This document shows positions 16,087 through 24,466 of a stretch of DNA of 28,395 nt, piece after piece. The position numbers were made by a program, and so were the translations under genes. Below the pieces are notes generated by a model. That model saw only the letters and a program-made list of their open reading frames with translations, ran no database searches and was not told the origin of the DNA. This DNA is from Dehalococcoidia bacterium UBA6627 (GTDB lineage Bacteria > Chloroflexota > Dehalococcoidia > UBA2979). Numbering within the stretch: position 1 is the stretch's first letter; each line of letters opens with the position of its first letter. The DNA lies in contig DKLZ01000021.1 in the NCBI GenBank assembly GCA_002455955.1, positions 1-28,395 of the forward strand, given 5' to 3'.

Positions 16087-18261
16087 TCAGCTTCGTCCGG
16101 AAATCTTTTTCCGCCTTTGCTTCACGTAATCTACGAGGATGTATTCACCAAGTTGGTCGGGGGTCGTGTAAAACACGCGACCACCATTAATCTTTGCTAG
16201 TTGGTTCACAAACTCTTTCAAATAATAATTGCGATCAAGCATAAAGGTGTTAATCGTGACGCCCTGTTGTGTAACACGTTTCACCACCTTAAGAGTCTCC
16301 CGGATCGTAATCGGGCTCGGAGGGTAGGAAAACTGCGAACGACCTTTCTCTAGGTGTGCCGTAGGCTCACCATCAGAAATCATCAAAATCTGTCGTGTCC
16401 CGCCTCTATGCTTTGCAAGTAAAGTCTCAGCGATCAGCAAAGCATGATGCATATTCGTGCCAAGGACTGATTCATCCCAACGGACGTAGGGTAAATCCTG
16501 TGCTTTGAGTTCCCGGGCGTAGGCTGAGAATCCGATGATATACAAACTGTCTCGCGGATACTGAACCTTAATCAAGTTCTGCAACGCTAGAGCAACTTTC
16601 TTAGCCGCTTGAAACGATCCACGAAGCGCCATTGACCATGACAAGTCCACCATCAGTACAGTCGCAGTCTCTGTAACTAACTCTGAACGGTATATTTCGA
16701 AATCATCCGGTTGTAGCTTAACCGGCGTCGCCGGCCCATCACGCTCGATCGCGTTCATGATCGTACGCCTCATATCTAGATGGAACGGATCACCAAACTC
16801 GTACTCCTTCGTCTCATCGAGACGTTCACCATAACGACCAGATTGAGGTACAGGATGATTCCCTATACCGCTCTTCTTCAGTTCGCGAAATATCTCCACA
16901 AGCGCATTCTGACCGATCATCCTCGTACCACGTGGCGTGAGTTCCCACTTGTCGCCTTCTTTGCGGATATAACCCGAATCTTCAAGTACGGAAAGTAGTT
17001 TCTTCAGTTCTTCGATAGCTTCAACAGCATCCTCACCTAGTAACTGGCGCAGCTGCTCTAAATCAACGTGATCAAGCTCTCCAGTGGATAGCGCTGTTTC
17101 GAGATCCGTCTCGAGATCGTCGATAGCATGCATCTCGTTCATTAGTTCCATCGCAGCTTGCAAATCAATTTCCTCATCCCCTCGAAATGGATATGCGGGC
17201 GTCTGCACATTCGAAGGGTTCAGAAACTCAAGATTCTGTGCAAGCTCTGCTAGTTCCGCTTCGAACTCAGCGTCCTCGAACTTGTTGCCTAGCAGGTTCT
17301 GGAGATGTTGTCCTTGATCAGAAGGCATTGAATCCACTAAGGATTGCATTGCTTGAGCCTGCTGCTGCATCTGAGATATTAATTCATCAAGTGACTGGGG
17401 CGGATTCTCACCAAACATCTCGCCGTGTTTCTTCATGAACGATTCGAAATCAGGTTCCCCACCACGCATTCGTTCAGTGAGCATGTCATTTAAGTCCTGA
17501 ACCATCTCCTTCATACCCTGCTTGTCGTCTTGAGACATTCCTTCAACTGCATCCGAAACTTGGTCAAAGAATGACTGCACCATCGCCTGTCTAAGCTGTT
17601 CGACAAGCTCCTGATACCGATTCTGTGCTTCAGGACTGAGGAACTCGTAGTCCTGTAATTTCTTCATCTGGCCTGCTGGATCTGGTGGCAGTGAATCAAG
17701 GAAATTGCTTTTGCGTTGAGCAATTGTCTCCAGCATGTGTTGAAACTGTTCTTGGTCAGTTAATCCTGATTTGGCCTGTTTATGACTTTGATCGGCCGAC
17801 TTTGCATTTGGCATTGAGTCATCACGATCGCCGGAATGATTTCGGGTTGGGGATGGCTGATCGATATCTATTTCTTCGGTGTTAATGACCCGCGAATCTT
17901 CCGCCGCCATATCGTACTCATCGACATTGTCTTCAGAGTCGATCAGTCGGTCGCGTAGAGTGTTTCTCTCTATGTCAAGGATCTCTTTTAACTGTGCCCG
18001 GATATCTTCCATCACTGCGTTGAGATCGAATTGATCGAGGCGTTGGCGTCTCTGTTGACGAAGCTGCTGGAGTAGATCACGCAATCCCTGTTGCTCTTGT
18101 TCTGGAGCTTGCATACCACGCTGTAACATATTTCTCAGTGCATGTTGCAGGTCACCGGAATTCATCAAATCATCAGACAGCGCATCGAGAATCTGATCAG
18201 CATCAAGCTGAGAGAGTTCTTGCGTACCATCCCATTCACTGTAACGGTACCTCATGGCCAT
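16087..18261 (-). CDS. Long VWA-domain protein, partner of the MoxR-type ATPase
   Basis: 724 residues from the ATG at 18261, which has GGAGG five bases upstream; a second ATG two codons in is possible. Roughly the first 400 residues are acidic and rich in Gln, Met and Leu, largely helical, with no recognised enzyme domain. A short winged-helix-like stretch (SGYIRKEGDKWELTPRGTRM, about residues 430-455) comes next. The C-terminal ~190 residues are a von Willebrand A domain with an intact metal-ion-dependent adhesion site: DLSWS (Asp539, Ser541, Ser543), GTNMHHAL and ISDGEP. MoxR/Mg-chelatase-like ATPases with VWA partners act as chaperone-like machines that insert metals or remodel complexes. 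The ATPase gene is 70 bases upstream on the same strand. The target is unknown. Confidence 0.85.
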   Translation of the reverse strand: MAMRYRYSEWDGTQELSQLDADQILDALSDDLMNSGDLQHALRNMLQRGMQAPEQEQQGLRDLLQQLRQQRRQRLDQFDLNAVMEDIRAQLKEILDIERNTLRDRLIDSEDNVDEYDMAAEDSRVINTEEIDIDQPSPTRNHSGDRDDSMPNAKSADQSHKQAKSGLTDQEQFQHMLETIAQRKSNFLDSLPPDPAGQMKKLQDYEFLSPEAQNRYQELVEQLRQAMVQSFFDQVSDAVEGMSQDDKQGMKEMVQDLNDMLTERMRGGEPDFESFMKKHGEMFGENPPQSLDELISQMQQQAQAMQSLVDSMPSDQGQHLQNLLGNKFEDAEFEAELAELAQNLEFLNPSNVQTPAYPFRGDEEIDLQAAMELMNEMHAIDDLETDLETALSTGELDHVDLEQLRQLLGEDAVEAIEELKKLLSVLEDSGYIRKEGDKWELTPRGTRMIGQNALVEIFRELKKSGIGNHPVPQSGRYGERLDETKEYEFGDPFHLDMRRTIMNAIERDGPATPVKLQPDDFEIYRSELVTETATVLMVDLSWSMALRGSFQAAKKVALALQNLIKVQYPRDSLYIIGFSAYARELKAQDLPYVRWDESVLGTNMHHALLIAETLLAKHRGGTRQILMISDGEPTAHLEKGRSQFSYPPSPITIRETLKVVKRVTQQGVTINTFMLDRNYYLKEFVNQLAKINGGRVFYTTPDQLGEYILVDYVKQRRKKISGRS

Positions 18262-18331
18262 CAAGGCCTCCGCTCACAAGTCTTCCTAGAACGCATATAA
18301 GCGCTGCGGATATGGTCGACGTCGGTCTTGC

Positions 18332-19741
18332 TTATCCTCGGTAAAGAGCTTGACCAATTCCACCCATCTTGTCCTTATTTAACCGCTTGTTCAGGTGCAA
18401 ACCTTCGAGCACAAATTCTATTGCGGAGGCCTGTATGGCAGGTCGCATATCCTCACCGACCACTTCATTGACAACTATATTCAGACCATTGACCTGACTT
18501 GCCAACTCCAGATATTCATCAGCTGGTTTAGCTTCTCCGGTTTCGACGGCAACTCCTTCAGCAAACGCCTCGATTACCGGTTCGATAGTCGCGTCAGCAC
18601 AAACACGATTGAACACCGTGACCACCGCGCCGTGGATTAACCTCTGAATAATCTCTTGATCTTTATCTTCCTCAACTGTCTCTAGTTCGATCTTTCCTTG
18701 AAGAGCCGGAATCACAAACGGAAGATCAGAAATGCGAGGAACAACATCAGCCTCACCATTACGGATCGCTCTCCTTATCGCGTTCGCTAGCATCGTTTCG
18801 TAGTCAGCGACTGACGCTCTAACCGATACTCCTGAACGTTGGCTGACGTCAGGGGAACGTCGGGCAAGTCTAGTGATCTCGGCAATCACTTCCTTCATAT
18901 AATCTGGAATGCTCACAGTTAGACCGTCTAGCTCAAAGTCATGGCTCTCTTGTTCCATGATCGCAATTTCATGTTCAATATTGTCGGGATAATGTGTCCG
19001 AATCTGGGAGCCATAACGATCCTTAAGCGGCGTAATGATGCGCCCACGATTCGTGTAGTCTTCAGGATTCGCCGTGCCAACAATCAGCACATCCAAAGGC
19101 AATCGAACCTTGTGCCCTCGTATCTGGATGTCACGTTCTTCCATTGCATTCAAGAGTCCTACCTGAATACGTTCCGCAAGGTCTGGCAATTCGTTTATCG
19201 CAAAAATTCCGCGATTCGTGTGAGGGACCAACCCATAGTGAATAGTCATTGCATCCGATAAATAGCGCCCCTCAGCTACCTTGATCGGATCAACTTCACC
19301 AATTAAGTCTGCAATCGTGATATCTGGCGTAGCTAGCTTCTCTCCATAGCGTTCGTCTCTATGTACCCAGATGATCGGTGTAGCATCTCCGTGTTGTTTT
19401 ACTAGGTCGATACCGTACGGAGTGATAGGTGCGTAAGGATTTTCCGGTATCTCGGAATCGGCAAGAAATGGTGTCCATTCATCCAGCAGGGATGTCAGGC
19501 CACGAATAATTCTAGACTTCGCTTGACCACGCTCCCCGAGCAAAATGATGTCCTGGCCAGAGAGAATTGCGTTCTGCAGCTGAGGGATAACCGTATCTTC
19601 ATAACCGATAATCCCAGGAAACAGTTCCTCACCAATTCTTAACTTTTCGATTAGATTCGCTCGTAGCTCATCCCGAACGGACAACACTTTCGTTCCGCTC
19701 TCTTTGAGATCACCAAGCGTCATTGGTCGGTCGTTCGGCAC
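18332..19741 (-). CDS. MoxR / Mg-chelatase-like AAA+ ATPase
   Basis: 469 residues, starting at a GTG preceded by AGAGGAG at a seven-base spacing. The P-loop is GERGQAKS (69-76), with Ala where many AAA+ proteins have Gly. Walker B is IFAINELPDL, with Asn183-Glu184 in place of Asp-Glu. Sensor 1 is IVGTANPEDYTNRG, and RITPLKDR-type residues follow (GRIITPLKDRYG). The NALMEERD-like helix (LLNAMEERDIQIRG) is typical of the ChlI/BchI-like branch. It most likely works with the VWA protein encoded just downstream as an ATPase-VWA pair that remodels or metallates a target enzyme. No obvious client gene is adjacent on this strand, though a formate dehydrogenase lies elsewhere in the window. Confidence 0.88.
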   Translation of the reverse strand: MPNDRPMTLGDLKESGTKVLSVRDELRANLIEKLRIGEELFPGIIGYEDTVIPQLQNAILSGQDIILLGERGQAKSRIIRGLTSLLDEWTPFLADSEIPENPYAPITPYGIDLVKQHGDATPIIWVHRDERYGEKLATPDITIADLIGEVDPIKVAEGRYLSDAMTIHYGLVPHTNRGIFAINELPDLAERIQVGLLNAMEERDIQIRGHKVRLPLDVLIVGTANPEDYTNRGRIITPLKDRYGSQIRTHYPDNIEHEIAIMEQESHDFELDGLTVSIPDYMKEVIAEITRLARRSPDVSQRSGVSVRASVADYETMLANAIRRAIRNGEADVVPRISDLPFVIPALQGKIELETVEEDKDQEIIQRLIHGAVVTVFNRVCADATIEPVIEAFAEGVAVETGEAKPADEYLELASQVNGLNIVVNEVVGEDMRPAIQASAIEFVLEGLHLNKRLNKDKMGGIGQALYRG

Positions 19742-19828
19742 CTACGAGCTCCTCTAATACTCCGGTCACTTAAAAGGGAGTGGCTAGGCGAACGTTACTT
19801 CTCCTCGAAACGACACCAGCTCAATCAT

Positions 19829-19867
19829 GCTGTGACACAGCTGTCAGCCCAGCTAGCTGCCCTGACA
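19829..19867. promoter_or_regulatory. Nested palindromes upstream of the MoxR-type gene
   Basis: GCTGTG-A-CACAGC (19829-19841) is a perfect inverted repeat. It is directly followed by TGTCAG-CC-CAGCTAGCTG-CC-CTGACA (19842-19867), whose outer six and inner five bases per arm both pair. They lie about 90-115 bases before the GTG of the ATPase gene and downstream of the XRE gene. This fits an operator cluster or a strong RNA hairpin; no T-run follows on either strand. Confidence 0.35.
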
Positions 19868-19982
19868 TTGAGATGCAGTATACGAACGCGAACCGACGCA
19901 ACAGTAACCGCGACGATTCAGACAATCAAAAAAAACACCCGCTAGAAATCGATTAGACTGACAAAAAGGTGGGATACGAGCG

Positions 19983-20318
19983 CTAGTTGACCCCATTACT
20001 GGTGGACAAATCAGCGGGTCTGGTGTGATCGAGAAGTCGCGAAACAGCCTTGCCTAGAGCTGAATCGCGAACCACAATTATTTCCGGTACGTCCAAAACT
20101 TCTGCAAGAGTGACATTCAGTGCTCCTGTGACACTCAATAACGTCGATAATGGTAAATCTCGCTTACCGTTCTCATAGTTCGAAAGCGAGGCTTGAGTAA
20201 TTCCCGCAAATGCAGCAACGTCCGCCTGAGACATCGATCGACGCGTACGCCACTCTTTGATTCGCTGGCCAACTGCTTCACGCTGCAATCGAACTTCCGA
20301 GTCCAATTCTGCCACCAT
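19983..20318 (-). CDS. XRE-family helix-turn-helix regulator
   Basis: 111 residues. Residues ~16-72 form a Cro/C1-type helix-turn-helix: GQRIKEWRTRRSMSQADVAA, then FAGITQASLSNYENGKRDLP, a clean XRE motif. The short C-terminal tail shows no known sensor domain. It lies between the 3D-domain membrane protein (197 bases upstream) and the MoxR-type gene (241 bases downstream), all on the minus strand, so it could regulate either neighbour or itself. An extended -10 and two small palindromes lie just upstream, consistent with autoregulation. AGAGGAAA is about 12 bases before the ATG, a loose spacing. Confidence 0.9.
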   Translation of the reverse strand: MVAELDSEVRLQREAVGQRIKEWRTRRSMSQADVAAFAGITQASLSNYENGKRDLPLSTLLSVTGALNVTLAEVLDVPEIIVVRDSALGKAVSRLLDHTRPADLSTSNGVN

Positions 20319-20333
20319 GGCCTATTATTTCCT

Positions 20334-20357
20334 CTACTGTAGTGTGGGAAGCATTCC
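20334..20357. promoter_or_regulatory. Candidate XRE operator palindromes
   Basis: CTAC-T-GTAG (20334-20342) and GGAA-GCA-TTCC (20347-20357) are two short perfect palindromes between the predicted promoter and the XRE start codon. That is where an autoregulatory Cro/C1-type repressor would be expected to bind. The two differ in sequence, so at most one is likely to be the core site. Confidence 0.25.
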
Positions 20358-20369
20358 TACTTTGTGTTC

Positions 20370-20378
20370 ATTATCACA
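20370..20378 (-). promoter_or_regulatory. Extended -10 promoter candidate for the XRE gene
   Basis: Read on the minus strand this is TGTGATAAT, identical to the nonamer before recF. It would give a leader of about 45 bases containing the palindromes. No clear -35 box was seen. Confidence 0.35.
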
Positions 20379-20515
20379 ATCTATGATGGACACCATCTCA
20401 GTATTGAGCAAGAGCTTATGGCCGCTAAATCAGCAAACATCATGAAATTCAGTCGCTGCAGCTCGATCTAATCACCTGATATTGAAATTATCATCGAAAA
20501 AAGGAGATTTCGTCA

Positions 20516-21310
20516 TCACCGCACGATCTCTATCACCCCATTAGTACCAACTGAGGCCAACCATAACCAACCACGTGCTGCGTTGTGAAAAAAGATGTCG
20601 CGATGCAACCCAAGGACAGCATTCCCTGTGTCGTGGCAGGTGTAGATATGTCCCAAGGGATCTCCAACGATTCGAAACTTCTGTCCCAAGTAGGTCAATG
20701 AGCAAGCAGCGGCTCCTTCGTAAACGATCGTCCCATCCCGCATCGCACCACAAAACCCCCCACCGTCACCAATCGGTGCATTCCCTTGCTCACAGTAATA
20801 AAAACTAAGGGGCACATCGATAAAGTCTCCCACGGCAAGTCTAGGCGTGAGATTTTCGCGAGTGGCGATTGCGAACGAGAGTTCGTTTGCCTTCGGCCGT
20901 CTACTATTTTGCGCTGTATCAGCAACAAACATCGTCCTGCCATCGTCCAGCGATAAATCGAGGGGTGCCTCAGTCACTGATTGCTGCGATACCTCGAAAC
21001 GAGGACCACGCTCACTTAACGAAAGAACGTTCGAAACATTAGAAAAAATCGGCACATTCGGAGCGGGAAGCAGAACAGATCGCTCTAAGTGAGATAAATA
21101 CCTTTCAGAACTTGCGTAATTTTCCGAGCGTGACGAGGAATCAGCGATCTGAGATACCTGATCAGGATTAGCGTGCGTCCGCTCGAGAACAAAGCTACTC
21201 CAGATCGAAATCACAATCGCAAACAGCGCCAGCCCCAGCGAGCTAACGAGTGCGCGACGAAGCGCATGCGCCGCTAGTTGGCGCAGCCGAAAGTAAGGAG
21301 TCCCCCGCAC
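20516..21310 (-). CDS. Membrane-anchored protein with 3D/RlpA-like C-terminal domain
   Basis: 264 residues from a GTG at 21310 (no strong ribosome-binding site; the start is uncertain). A basic N-terminus is followed by one membrane segment (about residues 21-41, LVSSLGLALFAIVISIW), then a Ser-rich linker of ~100 residues, so the C-terminus is probably outside the cell. The last ~90 residues contain GTIVYEGAAACS, LGQKFRI, CHDTGNAVLG and HRDIFF, which resemble the double-psi beta-barrel 3D/RlpA-type fold with its conserved Asp residues. Four Cys in this part (YYC, GFCG, AAAC, YTCH) could form disulfides. Such domains often act on or bind peptidoglycan, but the activity here is unproven. Confidence 0.65.
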   Translation of the reverse strand: MRGTPYFRLRQLAAHALRRALVSSLGLALFAIVISIWSSFVLERTHANPDQVSQIADSSSRSENYASSERYLSHLERSVLLPAPNVPIFSNVSNVLSLSERGPRFEVSQQSVTEAPLDLSLDDGRTMFVADTAQNSRRPKANELSFAIATRENLTPRLAVGDFIDVPLSFYYCEQGNAPIGDGGGFCGAMRDGTIVYEGAAACSLTYLGQKFRIVGDPLGHIYTCHDTGNAVLGLHRDIFFHNAARGWLWLASVGTNGVIEIVR

Positions 21311-21491
21311 GATTGCATTATTACAGCATTTTCATCATCAGAACATCGAGACCGTTAACTACGTGCTCGTCGAGGTTAGAAGGTGTTCACTGCGACGATG
21401 ACCCTAAATCACGAATTAACTTAGAAGTATCTCCACAGTACTGCTCAGAATACATCTCTACCACTGCCAATCATCAGCACACGAGATAGTC

Positions 21492-22838
21492 TTATGAGAG
21501 AAGATTCTCAGCACGCAGGTCACCGATAGCACTCCGAAAGGCATCCACAGTGTCTGACACCTCTGAATCCCCGTGCTCCGAAGACACCATGCCGCCATTC
21601 CCCATCAAATCAACACCATGATTGAACAATGCCCATCTCAGAGGGCGCATCAGCTCCTCAGAAATGCCTAGAGGTTGCTCTGTCGCGTCCCATTCCGTGT
21701 CAGACGGCATTGGCGCATCGTAACCGAGATTCAAATGCCACATACTCGAGACCGCCCATGCAGAACCTGGTACTGATTCCGATTTGAACAAGGCATTCAG
21801 CTCTCGCGAGATCGCGGCAGCAGCAGCATCGGCCCTGCGCACTGGATCCCCATCCTCAATAATTTTCAGAGCGGTAAGTCCAGCAGCAGCCGAAGCAGGG
21901 TTCGCATTAAATGTCCCTTGATGACTAATACGATGCTCGTTGTTCCAATCAGTGTCAGCATCACGCATGTCGAGCATCCCGATGATGTCGGCACGACCGG
22001 TTATACAACCCCCCGGTAATCCACCTGCAAGAATCTTCGCGTGAGTCGAAAGATCCGGTGTTATCTCGTAACGTTCCTGTGCACCGCCAGGAGCCATTCG
22101 AAAGCCTGTAATTACCTCGTCCATCACCATCAAAGTCCCGGTTGATTCGGTGAGATGACGCATTTCATGCAGATAACTTGAAGCGATCGGAGTGGTGCCC
22201 CAATGAGCACCCGTCGGTTCAAGAATAACTGCCGCGACATCACGGTCAGATAACGCCTCCGCAAGCGCATCGGTATCACCGGCAGGAATAATCGTCAGTG
22301 CATCGTAAAAACCTTCTGGCACACCCACCGAGTGAGGGTGCTGATCGTCGGGTTGGAGTTTTCCCACAACTAGGTCATGCCAACCATGAAAATGATCATC
22401 AAGCTTTACGACCCGTTCCCGTCCTGTATAAGCACGCGCTAGACGCAAAGCCATCATCGTCGCCTCGGTGCCAGAACTCGTGAACCGTACTCGCTCCCCG
22501 CATGGAACCATCTTCAGAACTTGCTCACCCCACTCGACTTCCAGGTCGTGCGACGAACCAAAGTGCGTGCCACGATTCAATGCTCCGCTTATCGCCTCAA
22601 CAACCTCAGGCCTGTTGTGCCCTAGCAGTAGTGCGCCGTGGCCACCGATGTAATCAACAAGCTCGTTGCCATCGACATCCCACTTCCGACTACCAACAGC
22701 ACGTTCCACATAGATCGGAAATGGCTCAAAAGCTCGCGCATCGTGTGTGACGCCGGATGGAAATACGGAAGCTGCTCGTTTAGCTAGCTGCTTTGAAGAC
22801 GGATGTAGCGTCTCAAAGTTCTCGAGAATCGTTGGCAT
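21492..22838 (-). CDS. Class III aminotransferase, glutamate-1-semialdehyde aminomutase-like
   Basis: 448 residues from the ATG at 22838; a GTG three codons earlier is possible and neither has a strong ribosome-binding site. It is a PLP enzyme with GGHGALLLGH, FTSSGTEATMMALRLAR (phosphate-binding), FHGWHD and VMDEVITGFR. The PLP lysine is Lys268 in AKILAGGLPGG. The overall pattern is close to HemL (GSAM), but the N-terminal and SLGG-type signatures differ, and HemL-like aminotransferases of unknown substrate are common. It is not next to the heme genes but ~2.6 kb from them on the opposite strand. True HemL is therefore possible but not favoured. Confidence 0.85.
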   Translation of the reverse strand: MPTILENFETLHPSSKQLAKRAASVFPSGVTHDARAFEPFPIYVERAVGSRKWDVDGNELVDYIGGHGALLLGHNRPEVVEAISGALNRGTHFGSSHDLEVEWGEQVLKMVPCGERVRFTSSGTEATMMALRLARAYTGRERVVKLDDHFHGWHDLVVGKLQPDDQHPHSVGVPEGFYDALTIIPAGDTDALAEALSDRDVAAVILEPTGAHWGTTPIASSYLHEMRHLTESTGTLMVMDEVITGFRMAPGGAQERYEITPDLSTHAKILAGGLPGGCITGRADIIGMLDMRDADTDWNNEHRISHQGTFNANPASAAAGLTALKIIEDGDPVRRADAAAAAISRELNALFKSESVPGSAWAVSSMWHLNLGYDAPMPSDTEWDATEQPLGISEELMRPLRWALFNHGVDLMGNGGMVSSEHGDSEVSDTVDAFRSAIGDLRAENLLS

Positions 22839-22936
22839 CAGGGGCACCGTTCTTCTTCTAATCAATATCTTTAGATAGTCTCCCTTGAGCCACGTAGCAT
22901 GACAAGTCAATGACGTCTTCAGTCTGATCTCCGCGA

Positions 22937-22945
22937 TGTTATTCT
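22937..22945 (+). promoter_or_regulatory. Extended -10 candidate for phhB
   Basis: TGTTATTCT has the TGn extension and a -10-like hexamer, and would start transcription about 30 bases before the phhB ATG, leaving room for its ribosome-binding site. It lies in the gap shared with the divergent aminotransferase gene. No -35 was found. Confidence 0.25.
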
Positions 22946-22984
22946 GCGTTGAATAAGCATCGATCGCATGACGAAAGGACCCGC

Positions 22985-23323
22985 ATGGCTGCTAGAGCGA
23001 GGCTGACTGACGCCGAGATCGAAGCTGGTCTCGGCAACATCGACGGCTGGAAACACCTCGGAGACGGGAACCGCAGGGGAGTGAATCGATTCGACTGGAT
23101 CGAAGGTAACGGTAGCGTAATCACACGCACGTTCGAGTTTCGTGACTTTGTAGATGCGCTCGGTTTCATCGCTAAAGTAGGTGGACTCGCGGAGCAGATG
23201 AACCATCACCCTGAAATCGTGAACATATATAACCGCGTCCGCATCACGCTAAATACCCACGACTCTGATGGTGTTACTGACCTCGATCTCAAGCTCGCGA
23301 TGGAAATCAACAATCACCTGTAA
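22985..23323 (+). CDS. phhB: Pterin-4a-carbinolamine dehydratase
   Basis: 112 residues. It dehydrates 4a-hydroxytetrahydrobiopterin and so recycles the pterin cofactor of aromatic amino acid hydroxylases; in organisms without such a hydroxylase its role is unclear. The whole family signature is present: WKHLGDG near the start, RTFEFRDFVDALGFI, then the active-site NHHPEI, YNRVRITLNTH and GVTDLD. GAAAGGA lies five bases before the ATG at 22985, which is preferred over a TTG twelve codons upstream. No phenylalanine hydroxylase gene is in the window. Confidence 0.93.
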   Translation: MAARARLTDAEIEAGLGNIDGWKHLGDGNRRGVNRFDWIEGNGSVITRTFEFRDFVDALGFIAKVGGLAEQMNHHPEIVNIYNRVRITLNTHDSDGVTDLDLKLAMEINNHL

Positions 23324-23473
23324 TCGCGGGAGCAGAATTCGTCGAACTCGCACTGAACGCAGAACTTACATGAGAACCAGTTCAGAAAGTGCAATCAGTT
23401 TCGACAACAACTATCAGCATGAGCTCTTTTACAAAGGCATTCGAATCGAAAGACTTACGGAAGGAACTCCTAA

Positions 23474-24265
23474 ATGGAACTTGGACTCGCCAACAAAGTC
23501 GCGATCGTAACTGGTGGCAGCGAAGGCATAGGTAAAGCATCAGCACGTGCTTTAGCGCAAGAAGGAGCTAACGTTGCGATATGCGCACGACGCCCGGACA
23601 TCCTTGAAGCTGCTATCACCGAAATCCGTGAAGAAACCGGCGGCACGATCGTGGGGATCGTTTGCGACGTAACTGATGAAAGCTCAGTGCAACAACTGAT
23701 CGTCGATGTCGTAGAGCTTTGGGGACAAATCGACATTCTTGTCAACAACGCGGGAACTTCATCGGCAATGTCCGTAGAAGTACTAACCGAGGAAGCACTC
23801 GAATATGACCTGAAGCTGAAGGTGTTCGGTGCCGTCTACGCATCACAAGCCGCGATCCCTCATATGAAAGCAGCTGGTGGCGGGCGGATCATCAACATCA
23901 CAACTGGTGGCGGAAAAGCACCTGGTGCTAGCTCATTGCCAACCTCGCTTTCGCGCGGTGCAGGAATAGCACTTACTAAGGCAATGTCTCATGACCTCGC
24001 AGCTGAAGGCATTCTTGTCAATACGATATGCGTCGGTCTCATTAAGGCCGGACAACATGAGCGCCGAGTCCAGACCATGCAGGAGTCTGATGCCGGACTC
24101 ACTCTCGAGTCGCACTACCAGAGTATGGGATCACGAATCCCGCTCGGCCGAGTCGGCGAAGCTGAGGAAGTCGGCGATATGATCTGCTTCTTAGCGTCAC
24201 CACGTGCGAGCTACATCACAGGTGCGTCGATCAACGTCGATGGTGGTATGGCTCCGGTGGTTTGA
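23474..24265 (+). CDS. SDR-family protein with substituted catalytic triad
   Basis: 263 residues. The cofactor-binding part is intact: TGGSEGIGKASA (TGxxxGxG type), CDVTD, and NNAGTS. The rest follows the FabG-like pattern. The catalytic residues do not: aligning with FabG, the Ser position is Thr144 (INITTGG), and the Tyr and Lys positions are Thr157 and Arg161 (PTSLSRGAG). Classical SDR chemistry is therefore doubtful, and the protein may bind NAD(P) for another reaction or a regulatory role. The C-terminal SYITGASINVDGG is standard. AAGGA at 23461-23465, eight bases before the ATG, fixes the start. It is 150 bases after phhB and probably transcribed separately or loosely with it. Confidence 0.88.
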   Translation: MELGLANKVAIVTGGSEGIGKASARALAQEGANVAICARRPDILEAAITEIREETGGTIVGIVCDVTDESSVQQLIVDVVELWGQIDILVNNAGTSSAMSVEVLTEEALEYDLKLKVFGAVYASQAAIPHMKAAGGGRIINITTGGGKAPGASSLPTSLSRGAGIALTKAMSHDLAAEGILVNTICVGLIKAGQHERRVQTMQESDAGLTLESHYQSMGSRIPLGRVGEAEEVGDMICFLASPRASYITGASINVDGGMAPVV

Positions 24266-24318
24266 ACACGAACTCAAACGTCGAATCGAGCCATGAAACT
24301 GGTAAATCTACCTATAGG

Positions 24319-24369
24319 TGAATAGATTTCACAATATATTATCGAGGGTTCAGTCATAAAATCTATTCA
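24319..24369. repeat. 11-bp inverted repeat upstream of the AKR-heme operon
   Basis: TGAATAGATTT (24319-24329) and AAATCTATTCA (24359-24369) are perfect reverse complements 29 bases apart. The left arm also overlaps GTGAA-N5-TTCAC (24318-24332). The region is unusually AT-rich and sits ~100 bases before the AKR start, where a regulator site for the operon could lie. No T-run follows, so a terminator for the SDR gene is less likely. Confidence 0.3.
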
Positions 24370-24466
24370 AATCTTAATATAGCGCACTAATTCACGAGTT
24401 GAAGGTGTGCGCTTCCAGCGAGATTGTCATGTAGGCCATATATGCTCGATCGCGAGGAGTTACCAA

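Noticed and set aside
24407..24466. 20-codon extension of the aldo/keto reductase
   Set aside because: The ATG at 24467 has GAGGAG at the right distance and gives the family's normal N-terminus.
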